Part shown: piece after piece, positions 1-6,510 of the stretch | Layout of the letters: each line of letters opens with the position of its first letter | How positions within the stretch are numbered: the first letter of the stretch is position 1 | Assembly: GCA_017646545.1 (NCBI GenBank) | Contig: JAGCMI010000047.1 | Location: 1-9,429, forward strand | Source of the DNA: Oscillospiraceae bacterium | GTDB lineage: Bacteria; Bacillota; Clostridia; Oscillospirales; Oscillospiraceae | Direction: 5' to 3' | DNA length: 9,429 nucleotides | Program-made: the position numbers and the translations under genes | The notes under the pieces: model-generated | Seen by the model: the letters and a program-made list of their open reading frames with translations, nothing else | Told to the model about the DNA's origin: nothing | Database searches by the model: none

Positions 1-20
1 CCTTCGCCCCCGGAACGCGA

Positions 21-500
21 TCAGTTGTTATTGTTCTGACTTTCGATCACAGCGTCGATGGCCAGAACCACCGCCAGAGCGGTGATCTCATCCACGCCAT
101 CGGCGATGTCCAGTTCATAGCTGTCACCCCAGGTCATCCATTGTTTGCTGATGGTAGCAATGCTGCGGCCGGATTTGGTGATCCGGTATTCGTGGGAGAA
201 GAAGTCGCCATCTACTTCCCAGCCGGGACCTTCGATGGAGTACTTGGGGAAGAGGAAGGTGAATTTGCGCACGACCTGGGCGATTTGCGTGCCGTCCACA
301 TAGACGGAATATCGGGGCATCCATGTCAGCAGTTCCTGCTTGATGTATGCTTTTTCGTGATGGCTACCATTGTAGACATGAAGCTTCTTTCCGAAAGAGA
401 ATACTTCACCCTCCACAAAATAGCGGTCTGTACCGCTGGCATCCTTCACGGTGAACTTATCGCCCCAGGAAAAAACCTTTTGTTTGATGTACAATTTCAT
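21..500 (-). CDS. LURP-one-related (LOR) family protein, YxjI-like
   Basis: A 159-residue protein with no signal peptide or membrane segment. It resembles the LOR family (Pfam LOR, tubby-like beta-barrel fold; plant LURP1 and Bacillus YxjI), and its length is usual for that family. Visible family traits are the opening MKLYIKQKVFSWGDKFTV, alternating short beta-strand segments, repeated aromatic-glycine turns (FSFGKK, WGDSYELDI) and a helical C-terminal stretch (about residues 137-153, ITALAVVLAIDAVIES) matching the buried central helix of the fold. The biochemical role of bacterial members is not established, though the tubby-like fold suggests lipid or membrane association. The start is supported by AAAGGAGGTG, read on the minus strand, six bases before ATG. 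It is transcribed divergently from the tRNA gene. An AT-rich leader contains a possible -10 (TATACT, complement of 582-587) without a convincing -35. The short N-terminal-to-C-terminal match is family level only. Confidence 0.85.
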   Translation of the reverse strand: MKLYIKQKVFSWGDKFTVKDASGTDRYFVEGEVFSFGKKLHVYNGSHHEKAYIKQELLTWMPRYSVYVDGTQIAQVVRKFTFLFPKYSIEGPGWEVDGDFFSHEYRITKSGRSIATISKQWMTWGDSYELDIADGVDEITALAVVLAIDAVIESQNNNN

Positions 501-618
501 AGCAGCACCTCCTTTTGCTTAAAGATATCAAAAAATGAGCTGTTTTTCAAGGAAAATCCGTTGAAAATGAGGTGTAAAAATAGTATAAAAATTTTTCAGA
601 AAAAATCGAAAAAAGGTA

Positions 619-647
619 TTGACAAATTGGGTATCTCGCGCTATAAT
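619..647 (+). promoter_or_regulatory. Consensus sigma-70/SigA promoter of tRNA-Val
   Basis: TTGACA at 619-624 and TATAAT at 642-647 are both perfect consensus boxes separated by exactly 17 bases. Transcription should begin near 653-655, a few bases before the mature tRNA 5' end at 660, so only a short 5' leader would need RNase P removal. This is what is expected for a stable-RNA gene. Confidence 0.93.
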
Positions 648-659
648 ACTCAAGCGCCT

Positions 660-736
660 GGACGATTAGCTCAGCTGGCTAGAGCATCCGCTTGACGTGC
701 GGAAGGTCATAGGTTCGAGTCCTATATCGTCCACCA
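660..736 (+). tRNA. tRNA-Val (anticodon GAC), CCA encoded
   Basis: A complete cloverleaf can be drawn by hand. The 7-bp acceptor stem is GGACGAT (660-666) with ATCGTCC (726-732). The D stem is GCTC/GAGC (669-672/682-685). The anticodon stem is TCCGC/GCGGA (687-691/699-703) with loop TTGACGT. The T stem is ATAGG/CCTAT (709-713/721-725) with loop TTCGAGT. The anticodon at 694-696 is GAC, decoding GUC and, by wobble, GUU valine codons. The discriminator base is A733 and CCA (734-736) is encoded in the DNA. The 3' end, from the T loop into the acceptor stem, is duplicated twice downstream (789-804 inverted, 962-978 direct), so this gene is a plausible integration target. Confidence 0.95.
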
Positions 737-739
737 AAC

Positions 740-771
740 AAAAAAGACCATCCATTTGGATGGTCTTTTTT
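740..771 (+). terminator. Intrinsic terminator after tRNA-Val
   Basis: A 9-bp perfect stem GACCATCCA/TGGATGGTC (746-754/757-765) is flanked by an A-run (740-745) and a T-run (766-771), which extend the pairing to 15 bp. The A-run/T-run symmetry means it could also terminate transcription arriving on the minus strand. It starts three bases after the CCA end. Confidence 0.9.
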
Positions 772-788
772 GTTTGATATGGTATTTT

Positions 789-804
789 CGATATAGGACT
801 CGAA
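789..804 (-). repeat. Inverted copy of the tRNA-Val 3' end
   Basis: These 16 bases are the exact reverse complement of tRNA-Val positions 714-729 (T loop, T-stem 3' strand and start of the acceptor 3' strand). The match lies only 18 bases past the terminator and is too long to be chance. With the direct copy at 962-978 it forms a 15-bp inverted repeat (789-803 with 962-976). Confidence 0.85.
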
Positions 805-874
805 GAGGGCGGCAACGGCGTTGCCGTTGCAAAAAAATGTCCGGGGGACAATTTTTTAGCCCGGGGAAGAGTCC
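796..874. repeat. Nested multi-arm palindromic element
   Basis: The sequence folds into a closed, branched structure. Outer stem GGACTC/GAGTCC (796-801/869-874) and inner stem GGGC/GCCC (807-810/859-862) enclose two hairpins. One is the perfect 8-bp stem GCAACGGC/GCCGTTGC with a 3-base loop (812-819/823-830). The other is TGTCC-GGG-GGACA (838-850) flanked by a 7-base A-run and a 6-base T-run. A further 8-bp inverted repeat, ATTGATTT/AAATCAAT (875-882/911-918), follows. Such nesting is typical of REP/MITE-like palindromic repeats or of a structured RNA. I cannot tell which, and no coding sequence fits here. Confidence 0.6.
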
Positions 875-961
875 ATTGATTTGCGGACGCGGGTGAGAAC
901 CTGTGGACGGAAATCAATTTTCTTTTACGCTGGCTAAGGAGTCGGTGACATATTGATTAAA

Positions 962-978
962 TCGAGTCCTATATCGTC
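962..978 (+). repeat. Direct copy of the tRNA-Val 3' end (att-like)
   Basis: Seventeen bases identical to tRNA-Val positions 715-731 lie 247 bp downstream in the same orientation. Short direct repeats of a tRNA 3' end are the classic footprint of site-specific integration (attL/attR), but the interval here is far too small for an integrase gene. It could be an excision scar or a boundary of the palindromic element between 789 and 976. Confidence 0.7.
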
Positions 979-1175
979 ATTTCATATCCTGCACCTCCAT
1001 GGTGCTTGAATTTATCACCAAGGCTTCCTATTACACAAGGGAGCTTTTGACAAAAGAAAACATCCCCTAACAAACCGACCTATGATCCAGTCATGGGTCG
1101 GTTTCTCTGTTTTGCAAACCCTGGTAGAAGATTTGTGATTTCTGGCATACAAGACACAATTGTAAAATTTGGCTA
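979..1175. other. Intergenic stretch with no gene seen
   Basis: Apart from the hairpin at 1072-1104, I find no open frame with a usable ribosome binding site. On the minus strand GGAGGTG sits just before an ATG at 985-983, but the frame stops after two codons, which may be the relic start of a lost gene. An 8-bp palindrome ACAATTGT lies at 1156-1163, shortly before the -35 box of the next promoter. Confidence 0.5.
1072..1104. terminator. Terminator-like hairpin without an adjacent gene
   Basis: AAACCGACC/GGTCGGTTT (1072-1080/1096-1104) continues inward through TATGA/TCATG with one T-G pair, giving a 14-bp stem and a 5-base loop (1086-1090). It is followed by a broken T-rich stretch (CTCTGTTTTG). 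It lies about 70 bases before the next promoter and would insulate the hydrolase operon. The nearest upstream gene, the tRNA, already has its own terminator, so this hairpin may have belonged to a gene that is now gone. Confidence 0.6.
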
Positions 1176-1204
1176 TCGACGGGTGCTTTTTCTTGTGTTA
1201 TAAT
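1176..1204 (+). promoter_or_regulatory. Promoter of the GH53-GH13 operon
   Basis: A perfect -10 TATAAT (1199-1204) sits 17 bases after a partial -35 TCGACG (1176-1181, four of six matches). The leader to the ATG at 1245 is about 35 bases and contains the ribosome binding site AAGGGGAG (1231-1238). A 9-bp inverted repeat TTTTCTTGT/ACAAGAAAA (1188-1196/1224-1232) brackets the -10 box and start region and could be a repressor or activator site. No matching copy was found at the second promoter. The weak -35 fits a regulated promoter. Confidence 0.7.
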
Positions 1205-1244
1205 TTATGAAGGGAAAACAAGTACAAGAAAAGGGGAGAAGAAT

Positions 1245-3224
1245 ATGAGGAAAACATGGAAAATGAGAATGCTTCTTCTGCTGGTACTGGCAGCGCTGGT
1301 TTTGTCCGCCTGCAGTCCCGGTGGGGGAAAGAGAAAGGAGATCAATGTGACTTCCGATTCGTTGTATGTGCAGAAGGTGGAAAATCTGCCGGATGATTTT
1401 ATCATGGGCATGGATGCCTCCTGCGTGCCGGCTTTGGAGGCCAGTGGCGTCAAGTATTATGATTTTGACGGCACCGAGAAGGATGTCTACGAGATCCTCA
1501 GTGACAATGGCATCAATTATATTCGTGTCCGTATCTGGAATGATCCCTTTGATGCCAATGGCAACGGCTATGGCGGTGGTAACTGTGACATTGAAAATGC
1601 CATCGCTATTGGCAAGCGAGCCACGGAGTATGGCATGAAGCTGCTGGTGAACTTCCATTATTCCGACTTCTGGGCAGATCCCGGCAAGCAGATGGTGCCC
1701 AAGGCCTGGAAGGGCATGAGCACGGATGAAAAGGCCGAGGCTATTTATGCCTATACCAAGGATTGCCTGCAGCAGCTGAAAAAGGCAGGCGTGGATGTGG
1801 GCATGGTACAGATCGGCAACGAAACCAACGGTGCGCTCTGCGGTGAGTCCAGCGCGGCTCTGGGCGGCTGGAAGAAGATCATGCAGCTGATCTCTGCCGG
1901 CTCCAAGGCGGTGCGGGAGGTTTGCCCCGATGCGCTGGTAGCGGTACATTTTGCCAATCCCGAAAATGCCGAGAGCTATGCCAGCTACGGTAAGAACCTG
2001 GACTACTATGGGGTGGACTATGATGTGTTTGCATCTTCCTACTATCCTTACTGGCACGGCACGCTGGACAATCTGGCGCAGGTGCTTGACAAGATTGCAA
2101 CTACTTATAATAAAAAGGTAATGGTGGCAGAAACCTCCTATGCCTATACCCCCAACGATACGGATTTTAACGGAAACACCATCGGTGAAGGTGCCAATGT
2201 GGTGAAGGATTATCCCATGACCGTGCAGGGTCAGGCCAATCTGGTGCGGGATGTGATCGATACCGTGGCCAATAAGACCGCAAATGGCATTGGCGTGTTC
2301 TATTGGGAAGGTACATGGATCTCCGTGGGCACCAATTCCTGGGAAGAGAATTCTGCCAAGTGGGAAAAGTACGGCTCCGGCTGGGCTTCTTCCTATGCTG
2401 CGGGCTATGACCCCAACGATGCCGGTAAGTACTACGGAGGCTGCGCGGTGGACAACCAGGCCTTCTTTGATGAAAAGGGTCATGCACTGGAATCTTTGAA
2501 GGTGTTTGGCTTGGTTCATAAGGGCAATGCTGTGGAAAATAAGGCCGATGCCGTTGAAGATGTGAATCTGATCTGCGATATCAATGGGGAAGTGTTCCTG
2601 CCCGACTTGGTCAACGCTGTGATGCTGGATAATTCCAAACAGCAGATTGCGGTGCAGTGGGAAGAAGTGGACATCGAAGCGCTGAAGGCCCAGGGTATTG
2701 GACAATACACCATCAAGGGTACTGCTGGCGGCATGGAGGCAACCTGCTATCTGTCCCTGGTGTACTACAATTACTTGCAGAACTGGAGTTTTGAAGAGGG
2801 CGATGCCGGTTGGGCGGCCACAGCGCTGAAAAAGTTCGATCAGCTCTATGTGGAGGACAAGGTCACCGACTCCATTACCGGTACAAAGCATTATCATTTC
2901 TGGGGCGCATCTGCCAATAGCGTGGAATTTACCCTGGAGCAAGAGGTCGAGAATCTGGCCTCCGATACTTATAGCTATGAAATTTCCATCATGGGCGGCG
3001 ATTGCGGAGAAACCGAGATCTATGCCTATATCAAGGTCAACGGTCAGATCGTGGCCACGGCAGAAACGCTGGTAACCGTGTACAACGAGTGGCACACCGC
3101 CCGCATCGAATCTTTCGACTATCACGAAGGTGATACTCTGGTGGTGGGCATCTATGTCAAGTGCAATGGCGCAAATGCCTGGGGCAAGATCGATGATGCC
3201 AAACTCAATGTGGTTACGGAATAA
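1245..3224 (+). CDS. ganB: Secreted GH53 arabinogalactan endo-beta-1,4-galactanase lipoprotein with C-terminal binding modules
   Basis: Endo-hydrolase of beta-1,4-galactan, such as the type I arabinogalactan side chains of pectin, anchored outside the cell. Residues 1-23 are a lipoprotein signal peptide with lipobox LSAC (C23). Residues about 50-425 form the GH53 TIM barrel, with the family stretch NFHYSDFWADPGKQ (136-149) after IRVRIWNDP. E193 in GNETNG is the expected acid/base and E296 in VAETSY the expected nucleophile. Residues about 437-503 resemble a bacterial Ig-like (Big_4-type) domain. Residues about 510-657 (NWSFEEGDAGW to AWGKIDDAKL) look like a jelly-roll carbohydrate-binding module, possibly CBM61, which is known from galactanases. 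The 659 residues far exceed a bare GH53 (about 350-400). It is first in its operon, 12 bases before the GH13 gene. The GH53 call is firm and the module identities are tentative. Confidence 0.93.
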   Translation: MRKTWKMRMLLLLVLAALVLSACSPGGGKRKEINVTSDSLYVQKVENLPDDFIMGMDASCVPALEASGVKYYDFDGTEKDVYEILSDNGINYIRVRIWNDPFDANGNGYGGGNCDIENAIAIGKRATEYGMKLLVNFHYSDFWADPGKQMVPKAWKGMSTDEKAEAIYAYTKDCLQQLKKAGVDVGMVQIGNETNGALCGESSAALGGWKKIMQLISAGSKAVREVCPDALVAVHFANPENAESYASYGKNLDYYGVDYDVFASSYYPYWHGTLDNLAQVLDKIATTYNKKVMVAETSYAYTPNDTDFNGNTIGEGANVVKDYPMTVQGQANLVRDVIDTVANKTANGIGVFYWEGTWISVGTNSWEENSAKWEKYGSGWASSYAAGYDPNDAGKYYGGCAVDNQAFFDEKGHALESLKVFGLVHKGNAVENKADAVEDVNLICDINGEVFLPDLVNAVMLDNSKQQIAVQWEEVDIEALKAQGIGQYTIKGTAGGMEATCYLSLVYYNYLQNWSFEEGDAGWAATALKKFDQLYVEDKVTDSITGTKHYHFWGASANSVEFTLEQEVENLASDTYSYEISIMGGDCGETEIYAYIKVNGQIVATAETLVTVYNEWHTARIESFDYHEGDTLVVGIYVKCNGANAWGKIDDAKLNVVTE

Positions 3225-3231
3225 AGGAGAG
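3223..3231 (+). promoter_or_regulatory. Ribosome binding site overlapping the GH53 stop codon
   Basis: AAAGGAGAG begins inside the TAA stop of the GH53 gene and lies five bases before the GH13 ATG at 3237. The intergenic gap is only 12 bases, so the two hydrolases are almost certainly co-transcribed and may be translationally coupled. Confidence 0.85.
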
Positions 3232-3236
3232 AAACC

Positions 3237-4823
3237 ATGAAGAAACTTGTAAATCGTGTGGTTGCCGGTGTGTTGCTGGCAGCGCTGATGCTTTCCCTGG
3301 TCGGATGCGGGGGCAGGGTGGAGGCAATGGCAGATCCCGTGGATGATAATTACAGAACCTTCTATCAGGTCTTTGTCGGCTCTTTTTCCGACTCCAACGG
3401 TGATGGCATTGGTGACTTGAGAGGCCTTATTAACCGCTTTGACTATCTCAATGACGGTAATATGAACTCCGAAACCAGCCTGGGCGTGCAGGGCATCTGG
3501 CTGTCTCCCATTTTCACATCTCCTTCTTATCATAAGTATGATGCCAAGGACTACTACAAGCTGGATTGGCGCTTTGGCACGGAAGAGGATCTGAAAGAAC
3601 TGGTGGAGCTGTGCCACAGCCGCAATGTAAAGCTGATCATGGATCTGGCCATTAACCATACCTCCAACCAGCACGAGTGGTTCCTGCAGTTTAAGCAGGC
3701 AAGAATGGACGGCGATACATCAAACCCTTACTATGACTACTACACCTGCGTCACCACCGAAGAGAAGGTGGGCGGTAGAAGTTATCAGAAGATTGCCGGT
3801 GTGGATGCCTGGTATGAATGCAATTTCTCCGGTGACATGCCGGAACTGAATTACGACAATCCCGAAGTGCGCCAGGCCATGGTGGATGTGGCCAAGCATT
3901 ATATGGATCTGGGCGTGGATGGTTTCCGGTTTGATGCGGTGAAGTACATTTATTTCGGTGATACGGCCCAGTCTGTGGATTTCTGGACCTGGTATATGGA
4001 GCAGCTGCGCAGCATCAATCCCGATGTGTACTGTGTGGGCGAGTGCTGGTCCGGTGAAACCGAAATCCTGGACTACTACAGCGCCATGAACTGCTTCAAC
4101 TTTGCGGTTTCCGGTGCGGAAAGTGTGGTTGCCGGCGCAGCCAAGGGTAGTTCCATCTCCAGCTACACCAACTATATGGCGTCCTTCCAGGATAAGGTAT
4201 TGAAGGCAAATCCTAATGGTATGGTCAGCTCCTTCCTGTCCAACCACGATCAGGATCGCATTGCCGGCGCCTTCATTTTGGACAGCAATATGCGCATGGC
4301 GGCCAACTTGTACCTGCTTTCTCCCGGCAGCCCCGTGATCTACTACGGTGAGGAAATTGGTATGCGCGGTTCCCGCGGCGGCGCCATGACCGATGCCAAC
4401 CGCCGTTTGGCCATGCTGTGGGGCGATGGAGATATGATCCGTGACCCCGAGGGCACCACCTATGCCAAGGATAAGCAGATCCAAACCACCGTGGCAGACC
4501 AGATGGAAGATGAAAACAGCATGCTGCGCTACTACTGCAAGTTGCTGACCATCCGTCACCGCTACGAAGCCATTGCCCGTGGTGATTACGAGGCGGTGAA
4601 TAAAAGCAAAAACCTGGGCGGCTTCATCATTCATTACGAAGGGCAGAAGCTGGTGCTGCTGCACAACAATTCCAATGAACCCATCACCGTGGATCTGAGC
4701 CAGTGGGCAGCGCTGTCCGATCTGGGATTGAGCCAGCTGTGCGAGGCCATCGGCTCCGGCAGTGCCACTTTGAAGGGGAACACCCTGGTTATTGACGGTA
4801 TGACCAGCGTTTTGCTCCGTTGA
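3237..4823 (+). CDS. Secreted GH13 alpha-amylase-family lipoprotein
   Basis: A retaining alpha-glucan-active hydrolase of 528 residues, anchored at the cell surface. The lipobox LVGC gives C24 as lipid attachment site. The (beta/alpha)8 barrel starts at FYQVFVGSFSDSNGDGIGDL (42-61). The GH13 conserved regions are all present: I DLAINH (136-141), II GFRFDAVK with nucleophile D233, III VGECW with acid/base E269, and IV SNHD with transition-state stabiliser D338. The extra region MPELN (201-205) places it near the oligo-1,6-glucosidase/neopullulanase-like intermediate group, so alpha-1,4 maltodextrin cleavage with possible alpha-1,6 or transferase activity is plausible. A beta-sandwich C-terminal domain occupies about 445-528. 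It lies in an operon behind GH53, whose substrate is chemically unrelated. No terminator is evident after it, so some readthrough into the transporter genes is possible. The exact specificity cannot be read from sequence. Confidence 0.92.
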   Translation: MKKLVNRVVAGVLLAALMLSLVGCGGRVEAMADPVDDNYRTFYQVFVGSFSDSNGDGIGDLRGLINRFDYLNDGNMNSETSLGVQGIWLSPIFTSPSYHKYDAKDYYKLDWRFGTEEDLKELVELCHSRNVKLIMDLAINHTSNQHEWFLQFKQARMDGDTSNPYYDYYTCVTTEEKVGGRSYQKIAGVDAWYECNFSGDMPELNYDNPEVRQAMVDVAKHYMDLGVDGFRFDAVKYIYFGDTAQSVDFWTWYMEQLRSINPDVYCVGECWSGETEILDYYSAMNCFNFAVSGAESVVAGAAKGSSISSYTNYMASFQDKVLKANPNGMVSSFLSNHDQDRIAGAFILDSNMRMAANLYLLSPGSPVIYYGEEIGMRGSRGGAMTDANRRLAMLWGDGDMIRDPEGTTYAKDKQIQTTVADQMEDENSMLRYYCKLLTIRHRYEAIARGDYEAVNKSKNLGGFIIHYEGQKLVLLHNNSNEPITVDLSQWAALSDLGLSQLCEAIGSGSATLKGNTLVIDGMTSVLLR

Positions 4824-4892
4824 TTTCAGCATTGACAAGAAATAGTACCCCTTGCCAAAATGTACAAATTTACTTTTTCGTTTGACCTACTA

Positions 4893-4921
4893 TTGACAAA
4901 AATATGAATAAGTTCTATAAT
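4893..4921 (+). promoter_or_regulatory. Perfect-consensus promoter of the transporter operon
   Basis: TTGACA (4893-4898) and TATAAT (4916-4921) are exact consensus boxes with a 17-base spacer. The start site should fall near 4927-4929, giving a leader of about 43 bases that ends in TTAGGAGG (4955-4962), eight bases before the ATG. A further TTGACC at 4882-4887 offers no better -10. Such a strong core promoter fits high expression of the binding protein and implies control by repression if the system is inducible. Confidence 0.92.
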
Positions 4922-4951
4922 TGTTGGTGCGCTTTTAATAGTGCGCAACAA
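4921..4951 (+). promoter_or_regulatory. Palindrome at the transcription start (possible operator or leader hairpin)
   Basis: TTGTTG (4921-4926) and CAACAA (4946-4951) form an inverted repeat, continued by CGC/GCG (4930-4932/4943-4945) after a 3-base bulge and enclosing a 10-base AT-rich loop. GTGCGC also occurs twice (4927-4932, 4941-4946) as a direct repeat. Its position over the expected start of transcription suits a repressor operator. In RNA it would be a hairpin ending just before the ribosome binding site. It does not show the usual central CG of LacI-family operators. Confidence 0.4.
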
Positions 4952-4970
4952 AAATTAGGAGGAAAAAAGA

Positions 4971-6488
4971 ATGAAGAAAATCATTGCTATGCTGCTGGCT
5001 CTGGTCATGATGCTGAGCCTGGCTGCATGCGGCCCCAAGGAGCCCACTGTCAATACTGCCGAACTGGAAGGCACTTATGACATCACCATGTGGGTTTCTG
5101 AAATCGACGGCGTTGCTGCTCTGACTCAGCAGCAGATCGATGCCTTTGAGGCTGCTTACCCCGGCATTGTCATCAATGCATCCATCGAAGGCGTTACTGA
5201 AGCTGACGCTGGCTCCAAGGTCATTGCTGACGTCGCTTCCGCTCCCGACATCTACTGCTTCGCACAGGACCAGCTGGCCCGTCTGGTGCAGGCTGCTGCT
5301 CTGGCCCCTCTGGGCGAGACCGCTGCTGCTACCATCAAGGCTAACAACGACGCCGGTTCCGTCGCTGCAGGTACCGTTGCCGGCACTCTGTACGCTTATC
5401 CCATGACTTCCGACAATGGCTACTACATGTACTATGACACCAGCGTCATCTCCGCTGAGGACGCTGAGAGCATGGAAGCTATCATCGCTGCCTGTGAGAA
5501 GGCTGGCCTGAAGTTCCGTTACGCTCTGGAGAACGCATGGTACACCGCTTCCTTCTTCTTCGCTACCGGTTGCCACTCCAACTGGACCATGGACCAGGAC
5601 GGCAACTACACCAGCATCGACGATGACTTCAACTCCGAGGCTGGTATGGCTGCTATGAAGGGCATGCAGAAGCTGGCTCAGTCCTCTTGCTACGACTCCA
5701 ATGCTGACATCTTCACCGATGCTGCTGTCGTTATCACCGGTATCTGGAACGCTAACGCCGCTGCCGAGCACTTCGGCGAGAACCTGGGCGCTACCGACCT
5801 GCCCTCCTTCGAGGTTGACGGCAAGTCCTACCACCTGGGCTCCTACACCGGCAACAAGCTGATGGGTGTCAAGCCCCAGACCGATCCCAAGAAGCAGGCT
5901 GTTCTGTCTCTGCTGGCTCAGTGGCTGACCAACGAGGAGTGCCAGATGGCTCGTTACAACGAGTTCCAGTGGGGTCCCTCCAACAAGAACGCTCAGGCTT
6001 CCGAAGCTGTCCAGTCCAACACCTCTCTGGCCGCTCTGGCTAAGCAGGGTGAGTTCGGTCAGCCCCAGGGTCAGATCCACGGCGCATGGTGGGATATCGC
6101 CAAGCTGCTGGGTGCTGAGGCTAAGGCTGCTAACTCCGATGCTGATCTGCAGTCCGCTCTGGACGACTACGACGCAGCTATCGACAGCGTTCTGAACATG
6201 TCTGAAGATGCTAAGCTGGCTTGGTCCGCTATCGGCACCATCTGCGGCACCAACTGGGATACCGACTTTGCTATGAGCAAGGTTGCTGACAACACCTACG
6301 AGACCGACGTTCTGTCCCTGAAGGCAGGCGAGGAGTACAAGGTCCGTCAGGGCGCTGCTTGGGATGTCAACTATGGTGTTGACGGCGTTCCCGGCGGTGA
6401 CAACATCGTTGTCGAGGCTGATGGCAACTACAAGATCCAGCTGATCCTGGATGGCGAGACTGCTACCGTCAACCTGATCCCCGCCTAA
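4971..6488 (+). CDS. Sugar ABC transporter substrate-binding lipoprotein (MalE-like) with C-terminal starch-binding-like domain
   Basis: An extracellular oligosaccharide-binding lipoprotein of the family 1 (MalE/GanS-like) class. The signal peptide ends at lipobox LAAC (C20). Residues about 35-410 form the two-lobed binding fold, beginning ITMWVSEIDG (38-47), with TLYAYPMTSDNGYYMYYDTSV (139-159) at the hinge region and GIWNANAA (257-264). MalE-type proteins usually end near 400-420 residues, but this one has 505. The extra residues about 416-505 (AWSAIGTICGTNWDTDF, GEEYKV, AWDVNYGVDGVPGGDNI) resemble SusE/SusF-type or pullulanase X25 starch-binding domains, with W429 and W464 as candidate sugar-stacking residues. 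Codon use is strongly biased (GCT, CTG, TCC, AAC, TTC) compared with the upstream hydrolases, as in very highly expressed genes. Maltodextrin is the likeliest ligand, and galacto-oligosaccharide remains possible given the GH53 neighbour. Confidence 0.92.
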   Translation: MKKIIAMLLALVMMLSLAACGPKEPTVNTAELEGTYDITMWVSEIDGVAALTQQQIDAFEAAYPGIVINASIEGVTEADAGSKVIADVASAPDIYCFAQDQLARLVQAAALAPLGETAAATIKANNDAGSVAAGTVAGTLYAYPMTSDNGYYMYYDTSVISAEDAESMEAIIAACEKAGLKFRYALENAWYTASFFFATGCHSNWTMDQDGNYTSIDDDFNSEAGMAAMKGMQKLAQSSCYDSNADIFTDAAVVITGIWNANAAAEHFGENLGATDLPSFEVDGKSYHLGSYTGNKLMGVKPQTDPKKQAVLSLLAQWLTNEECQMARYNEFQWGPSNKNAQASEAVQSNTSLAALAKQGEFGQPQGQIHGAWWDIAKLLGAEAKAANSDADLQSALDDYDAAIDSVLNMSEDAKLAWSAIGTICGTNWDTDFAMSKVADNTYETDVLSLKAGEEYKVRQGAAWDVNYGVDGVPGGDNIVVEADGNYKIQLILDGETATVNLIPA

Positions 6489-6510
6489 TTCAATATAAAC
6501 TGAGGGCTGT

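Noticed and set aside
141..695. 184-codon plus-strand frame over the LOR gene and tRNA
   Set aside because: Antisense to the LOR gene and ends inside the tRNA. The LOR frame has the family match and the ribosome binding site.
666..917. 83-codon minus-strand frame across the tRNA
   Set aside because: It translates the complement of the tRNA-Val and its terminator. Peptides of this kind (ending TSSGCSSQLS) are a known annotation artefact over tRNA genes.
740..930. Riboswitch or small regulatory RNA with its own promoter
   Set aside because: The block is structured, but I find no convincing promoter for it and no known riboswitch core, so it is reported only as a palindromic element.
811..978. 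CRISPR array or direct-repeat array
   Set aside because: The repeats are palindromes and single tRNA-derived copies, without regular spacing or spacers.
1105..1244. Catabolite-responsive (cre) element at the hydrolase promoter
   Set aside because: No sequence with the required central CG and flanking TG/CA arms was found here or in the 4824-4970 leader.
1173..3674. 833-codon open frame on the minus strand
   Set aside because: It lies antisense to the clearly identified GH53 and GH13 genes, has no recognisable domain, and its His/Ile-rich translation is typical of the complement of a biased coding sequence.
3720..4838. 372-codon open frame on the minus strand
   Set aside because: Antisense to the GH13 gene, with no domain or plausible ribosome binding site seen.
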